This document shows, one piece after another, positions 31,288 to 43,757 of a stretch of 64,000 bases of DNA (within the stretch, counting starts at the first letter, position 1; every line of letters begins with the position of its first letter). The notes beneath the pieces are model-generated. The model saw nothing but the letters and a program-made list of their open reading frames with translations. It was not told where the DNA came from and did not search any database. Source of the DNA: Chiayiivirga flava (lineage in GTDB: Bacteria > Pseudomonadota > Gammaproteobacteria > Xanthomonadales > Xanthomonadaceae); assembly GCF_014202825.1 (NCBI RefSeq), contig NZ_JACHHP010000003.1:84229-148228 (forward strand), in the 5' to 3' direction. A program made the translations under genes and the position numbers.

Positions 31288-32435
31288 GGCGGGGCGGGCG
31301 TTTCGGCGCGGAACGGGGAATGCGCGAGCACAGCGTCGCGGTAGCGATGCACCGAGTCGCGCTCGTCCGCGCACCAGCCGCGCAGTGCGTCGGCGAAGTC
31401 GGTGTCGGCGATGAAGTGGCGGCTGTGGGTGAGCACGGGCAGGAAGCCGCGCGCGATCTTGTGCTCGCCCTGCGCGCCCGGTTCGAAACGCGTCAGGCCT
31501 TCGCGCAGGCAGTAGTCGATGCCCTGGTAGTAGCAGGTTTCGAAGTGCAGGCCGGGGGCCGCGTCGTCGCTGCCCCAGTAGCGGCCGTACAGCGTGTTGC
31601 CGCCGCGCAGGCACAGCGCGCCGGCCACCGTGCGGCCGTCGCGTTCGGCGAGGATCAGCACGAGCCGGCGCGGCAGCGTGCGGGCGAGGTGCCGCAGGAA
31701 ATCGAGCGTGAGCGCCGGCGAGTTGCCCTTCTCGGCGAACGTCGTCAGGTAGAACTGGTGCATCGCGAGCAGGTCTGCGGCGGTGGCCTCATCGCCATGC
31801 ACCACGCGGAAGCCGAAGCCGGCGCGGGCGACCTTCTCGCGTTCCTGCCGGATGGCCTTGCGACGCTTGTGCACGAACGCGTCGAGGAAGTCCGGGAAGT
31901 CGCGCCATCGCGGCGTGCCGTCGGCGCCGTTGCGCCAGTGGAACTGCACGTCGCAGCGCGACAGCCAGGCTTCGCCGGCCAGCGCGTCCTCGTGCGCGGG
32001 CAGGAAGTTGATGTGCGCACCCGACATCCGCGTGTGCGTGGTCTGCGATGCAAGCGTGTCGAGCAGGAGGCGTCGCGTCGCGTCGTCGCGCGCCAGCAGT
32101 CGCGGACCGGTGACGGGCGAGTAGGGCACGCCGAGCAGCCATTTCGGATAGTAGGCGCGACCGTAACGCTGCCACGCGGCGGCCCAGGCGTGGTCGAAGA
32201 CGAACTCGCCGTGCGAATTCATTTTTTCGTAGCCGGGCACGGCGCCGATCAGCGCATCGCCGTCCCACAGCGTCAGATGCTTCGGCGTCCAGCCCCAGCC
32301 GGGGCGCAGGCAGCCGGTGGTTTCGAGGCCGGCGAGGAAGGCGTGTTCGACGAAGGGGTTGCTGCGGTCGTGCAGCGCGTTCCAGTCGGCTGCGGGAAGG
32401 TCTTCGAGAGAGCGGAACAGGCGCACGGTGGTCAT
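31284..32435 (-). CDS. FemAB-like GNAT acyltransferase (PF04339 type)
   Basis: This 383-residue cytoplasmic protein belongs to the FemAB-like GNAT superfamily, sometimes annotated as peptidoglycan biosynthesis or DUF482. Visible landmarks are PFVEHAFLAGLETTGCLRPGWGW, the GFLPVLTHSRHFIADTDFADAL C-terminal stretch, and YGRYWGS...LHFETCYYQGIDYCL. Substrate is not established. It is coupled to aat by a 4-bp overlap. Its ATG at 32435 is followed at once by the domain. A REP-like repeat lies just upstream. Confidence 0.85.
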   Translation of the reverse strand: MTTVRLFRSLEDLPAADWNALHDRSNPFVEHAFLAGLETTGCLRPGWGWTPKHLTLWDGDALIGAVPGYEKMNSHGEFVFDHAWAAAWQRYGRAYYPKWLLGVPYSPVTGPRLLARDDATRRLLLDTLASQTTHTRMSGAHINFLPAHEDALAGEAWLSRCDVQFHWRNGADGTPRWRDFPDFLDAFVHKRRKAIRQEREKVARAGFGFRVVHGDEATAADLLAMHQFYLTTFAEKGNSPALTLDFLRHLARTLPRRLVLILAERDGRTVAGALCLRGGNTLYGRYWGSDDAAPGLHFETCYYQGIDYCLREGLTRFEPGAQGEHKIARGFLPVLTHSRHFIADTDFADALRGWCADERDSVHRYRDAVLAHSPFRAETPAPP

Positions 32436-32446
32436 GGCGTGCGGAC

Positions 32447-32490
32447 GCCCCCTTCCGGCTGCCGCCTTCTTCCGCTGTGTGGGAGAAGGG
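32447..32490 (-). repeat. REP-like palindromic element, copy d
   Basis: This is a diverged copy of the TTCTCCC/GGGAGAA repeat family: CCCCCTTCCGGCTGCCGCC, then TTCTTCCGC...GGGAGAAGG. It lies immediately upstream of the acyltransferase gene in a 234-bp gap before trxB. Confidence 0.6.
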
Positions 32491-32669
32491 CGCTTCGACG
32501 ACGGCTCCGCAGGGGGGAGCCGTTGCCTGCTTTGCTGCGGGCGAGCGCGGAAAACTCGATGGCGGTTCCACAGACAACCTGTGCGGCCAAACTCGCCGCG
32601 TTGCACGCAATCGATGCAAGCGCGCATGTCTCGGCATGCGCGGGGCGCGACGGCGCGCGTGCCACGCGA

Positions 32670-34932
<2,263 letters not shown>

Positions 34933-34980
34933 CTCCGCGCCGCGCGCTCCGCGACTGCAAATCCCGAAGCCCGCTCCTGT

Positions 34981-35233
34981 CCTTCTCCCGCCGGGAGACG
35001 GTGGCGCGGCAGCGCCGGATGAGGGTTCGGGCGGAGCGGCGCGCTGGCAATCGCCAAAATAGTGTTCCGTATGAGGCCGGTGTGGACGCGAAGCGCTGAA
35101 ACGGAGACCCATCGAAACAGGCGACTCAAAGTGGGATACGACAGGTAGTAACCGCGGCTCGCAATAGGTGAGTTGCAACGTCGCAACCTTCGCCGGACCC
35201 TCACCCCAACCCCTCTCCCGGCGGGAGAGGGGC
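34981..35233. repeat. Inverted pair of REP-like elements, copies e and f
   Basis: The gap 34933-35375 between ald and ftsK has no gene. Copy e (34981-35027) has core CCTTCTCCCGCCGGGAGACGG and a tail ending GGATGAGGG. Copy f (35197-35233) faces the other way and is shorter: CCCTCACCCCAACCCC then TCTCCCGGCGGGAGAGG. The arrangement repeats that at 7881-8088 and 39101-39274. Confidence 0.75.
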
Positions 35234-35375
35234 TCACGTTGCGGGTTTGGGTCGGGCGCGTTGCGGAGACGGCGAGAGGGGGCATACGCGCCGCCTCGTG
35301 TTCCAGCGACAGCAGTCCATCCAACCTGCAGTAACATCAGCAATTAACCGCAACAATCTGAGGTCCGGTCTCACG

Positions 35376-37703
35376 GTGGCACGCGCGCAGGGTGAAGTCA
35401 GGAAAGCAGCAGCAAATCCGCATCGACGCAGGGTCTGGCGCGAGAGCCTGATCCTGCTTGTGGTGCCGGTGCTGCTGTACCTGCTCGCATGCCTGCTGAG
35501 CTTCAGCAACGCCGATCCGGGCTGGTCGCATTCGGGCAGCGTCACCGGCGAGATCCAGAACTTCGGCGGCCTGGCCGGCGCCTATTTCGCCGACATCGCG
35601 CTGTCGTTCTTCGGCTTCGCCGCGTATGCGCTGCCGCTGCTGCTCGGCCTCATCATCTGGGCCGCGCTGCGCGGGCGCGAGGGCGACAACGAGACCGCGC
35701 TGACGCCCGCGTTGCGCCTCATCGGCGTGTTCGGATTCCTCATCGCCGCCTCGGGCATCGCGCACCTGCACCACAGTCCGGCCGGGGCGGATCTGCCGGT
35801 CGGCGCCGGCGGCCTGCTCGGCCAGCTTGTCGGTTCGCTGCTGCTGCGCGGCTTCGGCTTTCTCGGCGCCACGCTGTTCGTGCTGGCGCTGCTGCTGGTG
35901 TCGGTGACGCTCGCCACCGGCATCTCGTGGTTTGCCGTGATGGACCGCATCGGCCGCTTCGTGCTCTCGCTCGGCGGGGTGCTCGGCCGCAGCGCGAACA
36001 AGGCCGACGAATGGCGCGCGGCGCGCGCGGCCAAGGCCGAGCGCGAAGAAGTGCGGCGCGAGGACACGATCAAGCGCGCGAAGCGCGAGCCGGTGAAGAT
36101 CGAGCCCAAGCTGCCGCCGCCGGAAAAAAGCGAGCGTGCGCAGCGCGAGCAGCAGATTCCGCTGTTCAGCGTCAGCACGACGGCCACCGGCCTGCCGCCG
36201 CTGTCGCTGCTCGACGATCCGAAGGAGCAGCCGAAGGGCTACTCGCCCGAGACGCTCGAAACGCTCTCGCGCCAGATCGAGTTCAAGCTCAAGGATTTCC
36301 GCATCGAGGCGCAGGTGGTCGGCGTCTATCCCGGACCGGTGATCACGCGCTTCGAGATGGAACCGGCGCCCGGGGTGAAGGGCAGTTCGGTGTCGAGTCT
36401 GGACAAGGACATCGCGCGCGGGCTCAGCGTGAAGTCGGTGCGCGTGGTCGACGTGATCCCGGGCAAGAGCGTCATCGGCCTGGAAATTCCCAACGCCAAC
36501 CGCGAGATCATCTACCTCTCCGAGATCCTGCGCTCGAAGGAATACGACAAGGCCGCGAGCCCGCTGACGCTGGCGCTCGGCAAGGACATCGCCGGCCGGC
36601 CGACGGTGGCCGACCTGCAGCGCATGCCGCATCTGCTGGTGGCCGGCACCACCGGCTCGGGCAAGTCGGTGGCGGTCAACGCGATGGTGCTCAGCCTGCT
36701 CTACAAGGCCACGCCCGACGACGTGCGCATGCTGATGATCGATCCGAAGATGCTGGAGCTTTCGGTCTACGAAGGCATCCCGCATCTGCTCGCGCCGGTG
36801 GTCACCGACATGAAGGAAGCCGCCAACGGCCTGCGCTGGTGCGTGGCGGAGATGGAGCGGCGCTACAAGCTGATGTCGGTGTGCGGCGTGCGCAACCTCG
36901 GCGGCTTCAACAAGAAGGTGCGCGACGCGGCCGAAGCCGGCCAGCCGCTGATGGACCCGCTGTTCAAGCCCAATCCCGACCTCGGCGAAGCGCCGCGCGA
37001 GCTCGAGCCGCTGCCGTTCATCGTCGTCATCATCGACGAATTCGCCGACATGATGATGATCGTCGGCAAGAAAGTGGAAGAACTCATCGCGCGCCTGGCG
37101 CAGAAGGCGCGCGCCGCCGGCATCCACCTCGTGCTCGCGACGCAGCGCCCCTCGGTGGACGTGATCACCGGCCTGATCAAGGCCAACATCCCGACGCGCA
37201 TTGCGTTCCAGGTATCGAGCAAGATCGACTCGCGCACCATCCTCGACCAGAGCGGCGCCGAGACCCTGCTCGGTCACGGCGACATGCTCTACCTGCCGCC
37301 CGGCACCGCGATGCCCGAGCGCGTGCACGGCGCATTCGTCAGCGACGAGGAAGTACACCGCGTGGTGCAGCACCTGCGCGAAAGTTCCGGCGGGCCGAAA
37401 TACCTCGACGGTGTGCTGGAAGAAGTGCAGACGATGGCCGACGGCCAGGTGATCGGCGCCACCGGGCTGCCCGAGGCCGCGCCGTCGAGCGGCGATCCGG
37501 AAAGCGACGCACTGTACGACCAGGCCGTGCGCATCGTCTGCGAGACGCGGCGGGCGTCGATTTCCGGCGTGCAGCGCCGGCTCAAGATCGGCTACAACCG
37601 CGCTGCGCGTCTAATCGAGGCGATGGAGGCCGCGGGCATCGTTTCGCCGCCGGAGCACAACGGCGACCGCAGCGTGCTGGCGCCGCCGCCGCCGCGGGAT
37701 TGA
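35376..37703 (+). CDS. ftsK: DNA translocase FtsK (short form)
   Basis: This 775-residue hexameric ATP-driven DNA pump resolves chromosome dimers at the septum. The N-terminal region has four transmembrane segments ([21 protein letters not shown], then three more to about residue 195). A short basic linker and then the RecA-like motor follow, with Walker A GTTGSGKS at residues 424-431 and Walker [16 protein letters not shown]. The winged-helix gamma domain binds KOPS ([37 protein letters not shown]). The linker is much shorter than in E. coli (1329 aa). The GTG at 35376 was chosen as the start because it directly precedes the membrane region. The 5' end is uncertain by some tens of bases. Confidence 0.94.
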   Translation: MARAQGEVRKAAANPHRRRVWRESLILLVVPVLLYLLACLLSFSNADPGWSHSGSVTGEIQNFGGLAGAYFADIALSFFGFAAYALPLLLGLIIWAALRGREGDNETALTPALRLIGVFGFLIAASGIAHLHHSPAGADLPVGAGGLLGQLVGSLLLRGFGFLGATLFVLALLLVSVTLATGISWFAVMDRIGRFVLSLGGVLGRSANKADEWRAARAAKAEREEVRREDTIKRAKREPVKIEPKLPPPEKSERAQREQQIPLFSVSTTATGLPPLSLLDDPKEQPKGYSPETLETLSRQIEFKLKDFRIEAQVVGVYPGPVITRFEMEPAPGVKGSSVSSLDKDIARGLSVKSVRVVDVIPGKSVIGLEIPNANREIIYLSEILRSKEYDKAASPLTLALGKDIAGRPTVADLQRMPHLLVAGTTGSGKSVAVNAMVLSLLYKATPDDVRMLMIDPKMLELSVYEGIPHLLAPVVTDMKEAANGLRWCVAEMERRYKLMSVCGVRNLGGFNKKVRDAAEAGQPLMDPLFKPNPDLGEAPRELEPLPFIVVIIDEFADMMMIVGKKVEELIARLAQKARAAGIHLVLATQRPSVDVITGLIKANIPTRIAFQVSSKIDSRTILDQSGAETLLGHGDMLYLPPGTAMPERVHGAFVSDEEVHRVVQHLRESSGGPKYLDGVLEEVQTMADGQVIGATGLPEAAPSSGDPESDALYDQAVRIVCETRRASISGVQRRLKIGYNRAARLIEAMEAAGIVSPPEHNGDRSVLAPPPPRD

Positions 37704-37900
37704 TCGGGGCGTCGCCGCGGTCGCAAGCACAGCCGGTGACGTGGGCCGCCGGTTGTCGCTGATCCCGCCGCGTTCGATGTTGCGGCGGTTCGTGGCGTCT
37801 CACCGGCACGACCGCGTACCGCTGTCGGCAGCAACGCGCGCGCCCACCGCATCGCAGAGCGCGCCGATCCGTCCGGATCGAGCGCGTCGTCGCGACGCAT

Positions 37901-38171
37901 CCTTGTCCACACATGCTGTGGACAACCCTGTGCGCCGGGTTGTGGACGCACGCCTGCAGGCAAGGCGCCATGCGGGCTTGCGGCATTTCGAGCACATGTT
38001 GATCGCCCCGATGCGCGCCCCGTTTCGAGACGGCGGCGCGCATTCCCCGGAGTGCGCCCCGCCTTGTCCACACAGTCTGTGGACAACCCTGTGCGCGGGC
38101 GTGTGGACGCGCGTCTGCGAGCGAGCCCGGGTGCGGGTTTGCGGCAGTTCGATCAATTGTTGACCACGCCG
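37901..38171. repeat. Tandem array with DnaA-box-like sites
   Basis: The gap 37704-38320 contains two ungapped copies of a 110-bp unit (37901-38010 and 38062-38171), about 79% identical (23 mismatches) and 161 bp apart. Each begins with a pair of convergent nonamers, TTGTCCACA and TGTGGACAA separated by 5 bp: 37903-37911 with 37917-37925, and 38064-38072 with 38078-38086. Degenerate TGTGGACGC follows at 37941 and 38102. TTGTCCACA differs from the consensus TTATCCACA at one position. No gene is present. DnaA binding is inferred. Confidence 0.75.
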
Positions 38172-38320
38172 CATCCGCCCACCGATGAGCGATCCCGGGG
38201 CCTGTGATGCCGGACGCCCGGCGCGGAGAACCGCGCGGGCCGTCGCGGGCGCGCGTGTCGCCACGCCCGCGATTCATCGTGGCGATGGCACACTGCGCAC
38301 CCCTTCCGAGGACGCCCTCC

Positions 38321-38986
38321 ATGCGCACGTCGTCTCGCTTCCTTCTGCTCGCCGCGGCGCTGCTGGCCAGTACGCTGCCGGCCATCGCATTCGGCGATGC
38401 GCGCACCACGCTGCAGCAGTTCACCGACGGGCTGCAGGGCCTGGACGGCCGCTTCGTGCAGCGCGTCTACGATGGCGCCGGCCGCATGAACGAGGAATCG
38501 CAGGGGCGAGTCGCGCTGTCGGCACCGCGCCAGTTCCGCTGGGAATACGCCGATCCGTTCCCGCAGCTGATCGTCGCCGACGGCGACCACGTCTGGATCT
38601 ACGACCCGGATCTGGAGCAGGTGCAGGTGCGCACGCAAAGCTACGAGGAGCAGTCGAGCCCGCTCGCGGCGCTGATCGATCCGGCCGAACTCGACCGTCA
38701 GTTCGACGTCTCCGACGGCGGCCCCGGCGATGGCGTGCAGTGGGTGGTCCTTGCGCCGAAAAGCGAGGACGCGCAGTTCGACAGCGCGCGCCTGGGCTTC
38801 GCGGGCGGTCAGCTGCAGCGCATGGAAATGCGCGACGGCCTGGGCCAGCGGACCGAAATCACGTTCGACGGCTGGAAACGCAATCCGTCCTTTGCCGCGG
38901 ACACCTTCCGGTTCGAACCGCCGGCGGGCGTGGACGTGATCGGCGAGGTCAAGAGCGGCGCGGAAGTGATGCCGCTTGCCGACTGA
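38321..38986 (+). CDS. lolA: Outer-membrane lipoprotein carrier protein LolA
   Basis: This 221-residue periplasmic chaperone carries lipoproteins from LolCDE to LolB. It has a signal peptide (MRTSSRFLLLAAALLASTLPAIAFG). Family features are GLDGRFVQRVYDGAG, SQGRVALSAPRQFRWEYADPFPQLIVADGDHVWIYDPDLEQV and PFAADTFRFEPPAGVDV (FAADTF typical). The ATG at 38321 is chosen for the signal peptide; earlier in-frame Mets lack one. Sits between ftsK and rarA as in many gammaproteobacteria. Confidence 0.95.
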   Translation: MRTSSRFLLLAAALLASTLPAIAFGDARTTLQQFTDGLQGLDGRFVQRVYDGAGRMNEESQGRVALSAPRQFRWEYADPFPQLIVADGDHVWIYDPDLEQVQVRTQSYEEQSSPLAALIDPAELDRQFDVSDGGPGDGVQWVVLAPKSEDAQFDSARLGFAGGQLQRMEMRDGLGQRTEITFDGWKRNPSFAADTFRFEPPAGVDVIGEVKSGAEVMPLAD

Positions 38987-39100
38987 TCGGCGCTGCGCAG
39001 CGTCCCGTTTCATCCGCGTGGGAAGCAAGCACTTCCGTGATATGTCGGAACAACCGCCGCAATGGCGTTTCGGAACAGCCGCAGCCTCGCCAGCCTGGAT

Positions 39101-39274
39101 TCCTTCTCCCCGCGGGAGAAGGTGGCGGCAGCCGGATGAGGGCGCCACTTCGCAAGCTCACTCAAACGTTCGAGCAGGAGGGCCAGAAAAATCGGATCCG
39201 CTGACAGGACTCCGAAATGCCACGCGTGGCGCCCTCATCCGCCCTGCCGGGCACCTTCTCCCGGCGGGAGAAGG
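39101..39274. repeat. Inverted pair of REP-like elements, copies g and h
   Basis: The gap 38987-39364 between lolA and rarA has no gene. Copy g (39101-39145) reads CCTTCTCCCCGCGGGAGAAGG followed by TGGCGGCAGCCGGATGAGGGC. Copy h (39231-39274) is the reverse complement of the family unit, 85 bp away. Between them is a stretch with no evident function. Confidence 0.8.
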
Positions 39275-39364
39275 ATGTGCACCCCTTGGGGCGCGGCGAC
39301 GTTGCGCAGAATGTATCGCCGCTAGAATGGCGGCATGAAGCGCAGACCCACGCCAGGGCCAACC

Positions 39365-40690
39365 ATGTCCGAGCTCTTCGACGCCCCGGCCGCGCTCAAA
39401 CCGCTGGCCGAACGCATGCGCCCGCGCATGCTCGACGACATGGTCGGCCAGCGTCGTCTCGTCGCACCCGGCAATGCACTGCGGCGTGCGATCGAATCGG
39501 GCAACGTCCACTCGATGATCCTGTGGGGCCCGCCCGGCTGCGGCAAGACCACGCTGGCGCTGCTGCTGGCGCAGTACGCGGACGCCGAGTTCGTCGCCAT
39601 CTCCGCCGTGCTGTCGGGGCTGCCGCAGGTGCGCCAGGTGCTGGCCGAGGCCGAAACACGGTTCGCCGGCGGTCGCCGCACGGTGCTGTTCGTCGACGAA
39701 GTGCATCGCTTCAACAAGGTGCAGCAGGACGCGTTCCTGCCGCACATCGAGCGCGGCACCATCGTCTTTGTCGGCGCCACCACGGAGAACCCGAGTTTCG
39801 AGCTGAACTCGGCGCTGCTGTCGCGCTGCCGCGTGCACGTGCTCGAAGCGGTGTCGCAGGAGGACATCGTCGCGGCGATGCAGCGCGCGCTCGACGACGC
39901 CGAGCGCGGCCTCGGTGGCCGCGGCCTCCGTATCGATGCGGCCAATCTGGCATCGATCGCCCAGGCCGCCGATGGCGACGTGCGCCGCGCGCTCACGCTG
40001 CTGGAGATCGCCGCCGAGCTGGCCGAAGGCGAGGGCGGCGAAATCAGCGCGGCAACATTGTCACAAGTGCTCGCCGACCGCACCCGCCGCTTCGACAAGC
40101 AGGGCGAACAGTTCTACGACCAGATCTCCGCGCTGCACAAGTCCGTGCGCAGCTCCAACCCCGATGCCGCGCTCTACTGGCTGTGCCGCATGCTCGACGG
40201 CGGCTGCGACCCGATCTACCTCGCCCGCCGCATCACGCGCATGGCGGTCGAGGACATCGGCCTCGCCGACCCGCGCGCGCTGCCGATGGCGATCGACGCC
40301 TGGAACACCTACGACCGCCTCGGCAGCCCGGAAGGCGAGCTTGCGCTCGCACAGATCGTCATCTACCTCGCCAGCACGGCCAAATCGAACGCGGTCTATG
40401 CCGCGTACAACGCCGCGCGTGCCGACGTTGCGCAGCTCGGCACGCAGGACGTGCCGCTGCACCTGCGCAACGCGCCGACCAGGCTGATGAAGGAGCTCGG
40501 TTACGGCAAGGCCTACCAGTACGACCACGACGCCGACGGCGGCATCGCGCTGGACCAGACCGGTTTCCCCGATGCGATGGGCGAACGCGTCTACTACGAC
40601 CCGCCCGCGCGCGGACTCGAAATCAAGCTCAAGGACAAACTCGACGCCTTGCGCGCCGCGCGCCGCGCCGCGCGCGAGGGCAAGGCGTGA
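39365..40690 (+). CDS. rarA: Replication-associated recombination protein A (MgsA)
   Basis: This 441-residue AAA+ ATPase of the RarA/WRNIP1 family acts at stalled replication forks. Walker A GPPGCGKT is at residues 55-62, followed by Walker B VLFVDEVHRF, sensor 1 GATTENPSF, sensor 2 DGDVRRALTLLE and the tetramerisation domain. ATG 39365 follows CAGGGCC. An ATG at 39335 would add 10 residues and cannot be ruled out. It overlaps crcB by 4 bp. Confidence 0.95.
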   Translation: MSELFDAPAALKPLAERMRPRMLDDMVGQRRLVAPGNALRRAIESGNVHSMILWGPPGCGKTTLALLLAQYADAEFVAISAVLSGLPQVRQVLAEAETRFAGGRRTVLFVDEVHRFNKVQQDAFLPHIERGTIVFVGATTENPSFELNSALLSRCRVHVLEAVSQEDIVAAMQRALDDAERGLGGRGLRIDAANLASIAQAADGDVRRALTLLEIAAELAEGEGGEISAATLSQVLADRTRRFDKQGEQFYDQISALHKSVRSSNPDAALYWLCRMLDGGCDPIYLARRITRMAVEDIGLADPRALPMAIDAWNTYDRLGSPEGELALAQIVIYLASTAKSNAVYAAYNAARADVAQLGTQDVPLHLRNAPTRLMKELGYGKAYQYDHDADGGIALDQTGFPDAMGERVYYDPPARGLEIKLKDKLDALRAARRAAREGKA

Positions 40691-41082
40691 ACACGATGTG
40701 GTGGCAGCAGCTCGGCCTCGTGGCCTGCGGCGGTGCGCTCGGCGCCGGGGCGCGCTTCATCGTCAGCGGCTGGATGCTGCGCGCCGCCGGCACCGGCTTT
40801 CCGTGGGGTACGCTGGCGGTGAACCTGCTCGGCTGCTTTCTCGCCGGCCTGCTGCTGGTGTGGCTGGAGGAGCGCGGCCCGTCGGCGCTGTGGTGGCGCG
40901 CGTTCCTGATGGTCGGCGTGCTCGGCGGGCTCACCACGTGGTCGGCGCTCATCGTCGAAATGACCTTGCTCAACCGCACCGCCGGGCCGAGCTGGGCGGC
41001 CACGTATCTGGCCGCGAGTCTGGTCGGCAGCCTGCTGCTGATCTGGCTCGGGCTGCGCATCGGCAGCGCGTTGCGCGGCTGA
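40687..41082 (+). CDS. crcB: Fluoride-specific ion channel CrcB (Fluc)
   Basis: This 131-residue protein has four transmembrane helices and exports fluoride by dual-topology dimer. Family motifs are GGALGAGARF, GTLAVNLLGCFLAG and GGLTTWSALIVE (the last near GGLTTFSTF). The GTG start overlaps the rarA stop (GTGA); an ATG at 40696 is an alternative. No fluoride riboswitch is visible upstream because the gene begins inside rarA, so control is presumably constitutive through rarA. Confidence 0.93.
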   Translation: MNTMWWQQLGLVACGGALGAGARFIVSGWMLRAAGTGFPWGTLAVNLLGCFLAGLLLVWLEERGPSALWWRAFLMVGVLGGLTTWSALIVEMTLLNRTAGPSWAATYLAASLVGSLLLIWLGLRIGSALRG

Positions 41083-41172
41083 CGAGCCGCTTGGATGGTC
41101 GCTGGAGGTCTTGATTGTCCCGTGCCGTTGCCAGTTCGCGTTTAGTACCATTGTCGCGCGCTTCAACGGCGC

Positions 41173-41191
41173 GATAACGATAATCATCGGG
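41173..41191 (+). promoter_or_regulatory. Fur-box-like site before the DUF805 gene
   Basis: GATAACGATAATCATCGGG matches 14 of 19 positions of the Fur consensus GATAATGATAATCATTATC and includes GATAATCAT. It ends 9 bases before the start codon and overlaps the GGGGAG ribosome-binding site. Actual Fur binding is not shown. Confidence 0.45.
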
Positions 41192-41200
41192 GAGTACAAT

Positions 41201-41596
41201 ATGGATTGGGGAAAATTCCTGTTTTCGTTCAATGGTCGGATCAGCCGCAAGGCGTTCTGGATCTTTCTGCTCGTCATGATCGCGATACAGGTCGTGATCG
41301 CTTTCCTGTCGCCCGCTCCTGTAGTCGATCCAGCCAACACGGATCCGATGGCCGCGATGACGGCCGCCTACGCCGCCACCCCGTGGTGGAGTTGGCTGCT
41401 TTCGGTGCTGTTTCTGTATATCGGCCTGGCGGTCTACGCCAAGCGCTGGCATGACCAGGACCGCTCGGGCTGGTGGAACCTCCTGCTCCTGCTCACGCCG
41501 CTGCTGTTCATCGGACCGCTGATTCTCATCATCATGTGCGGCTTCATCGCCGGCACGCCGGGTCCGAACCGCTTCGGCGAAGCACCGATGGCGTAA
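41201..41596 (+). CDS. DUF805 family membrane protein
   Basis: This 131-residue inner-membrane protein has three hydrophobic segments (about residues 18-35, 60-78 and 90-115). DUF805 hallmarks RISRKAFW and AKRWHDQDRSGWW are present. DUF805 members occur widely, with no established function. ATG 41201 follows GGGGAG within 9 bases. A Fur-box-like sequence overlaps the leader, so iron-linked control is possible. Confidence 0.9.
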   Translation: MDWGKFLFSFNGRISRKAFWIFLLVMIAIQVVIAFLSPAPVVDPANTDPMAAMTAAYAATPWWSWLLSVLFLYIGLAVYAKRWHDQDRSGWWNLLLLLTPLLFIGPLILIIMCGFIAGTPGPNRFGEAPMA

Positions 41597-41662
41597 GTCG
41601 CGTCGCGCGGGGACGGAGCGATCCGTTCCCGCGTTGCCACCGCGCGCCCGGGGCGCGGATAA

Positions 41663-42973
<1,311 letters not shown>

Positions 42974-43084
42974 CGCAGAAGCGCCGGCAAAAGCCCGCGC
43001 TTGAAGCTGACAGCGCCGGCGCAGGCGTGGACAATGGTCGCACGGCTACCACGCCGTGCCCGCCGCGACGGCGGGGAAGACACC

Positions 43085-43174
43085 GGAGAGATGGCCGAGC
43101 GGTTTAAGGCAGCAGTCTTGAAAACTGCCGTGGATTTGCGTCCACCGTGGGTTCGAATCCCACTCTCTCCGCCA
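43085..43174 (+). tRNA. tRNA-Ser (anticodon UGA)
   Basis: This 90-nt tRNA has a 7-bp acceptor stem (GGAGAGA / TCTCTCC), discriminator G and encoded CCA end (43172-43174). The anticodon stem is GCAGT/ACTGC around loop CTTGAAA, with anticodon TGA at 43119-43121. The long variable arm, TGGATTTGCGTCCA, is typical of serine tRNAs. The T loop GGTTCGAATCC is standard. It reads UCA. Confidence 0.97.
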
Positions 43175-43215
43175 GCTTCGTGCCGTCGATCGATCCGTGG
43201 ATCGACCGATCGACG

Positions 43216-43527
43216 TCAGCGCGCCATCGACCCTGCCAGCGGGCGGCCGCGACGCGGCGGGTTGGTGCCCTTCCGGCGCGGCGGGGCGCGCGGGGGCAGT
43301 TGCGGTTCGATCGTCGTCGGACGCGCGAGCGCGAAACGCGTGGGCACGTACAGCGCCACGTCGTCGGCCTGACGCATCTTGTTGAGCGAGTCCATGCAGT
43401 CGGCATAGGTGCGGAAGCGGGCGGCGCTGAAGGCGACCAGCTCGCCCGATGCACCGCGGTAGCGCCACTGGAAGCCTTCCTCGCCGATCGTTTCGAAGAT
43501 CTCGTAATGCGGAAAGTGTTGGTCCAT
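43216..43527 (-). CDS. DUF1508 (YegP-like) protein
   Basis: The product is 103 residues. The first 60 residues match the small YegP-like DUF1508 domain (YEIFETIGEEGFQWRYRGASG, SAARFRTYADCMDSLNKMR). The remaining 40 residues are a basic, Pro/Arg-rich tail. The start has a strong AGGAGG site upstream at 43533-43538 (minus strand). Function is unknown; it might bind nucleic acid. It lies 41 bp from the tRNA-Ser, antisense. Confidence 0.75.
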   Translation of the reverse strand: MDQHFPHYEIFETIGEEGFQWRYRGASGELVAFSAARFRTYADCMDSLNKMRQADDVALYVPTRFALARPTTIEPQLPPRAPPRRKGTNPPRRGRPLAGSMAR

Positions 43528-43757
43528 TGCGTGTCCTCCTGTCTCGGACGATAGATCTGCTTCATGCAGACGCAATCTCTCACCGTGGTCAGCGCGGCGT
43601 CCGGTTGCACGAGGCGTCCATGCGCGCAGCATCCATCCGGCACCGTACGTGCGAGCATTCCAGAAAACGGGATAAAGATCATCCGTTTACGGACGAATGG
43701 TCATTTCGGTCACGCAATTTCGTGCAGTTTCGCCGTTTGTCGGCGGTTTTGATCCGT

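Noticed and set aside
37901-38171. The DnaA-box-like cluster as the chromosome origin
   Set aside because: None of dnaA, dnaN, gyrB, rpmH or gidA is nearby, the neighbourhood is the conserved ftsK-lolA-rarA-serS region, and no AT-rich unwinding element is seen.
40687-41082. Fluoride riboswitch controlling crcB
   Set aside because: The gene begins inside the end of rarA, with no untranslated leader that could hold one.
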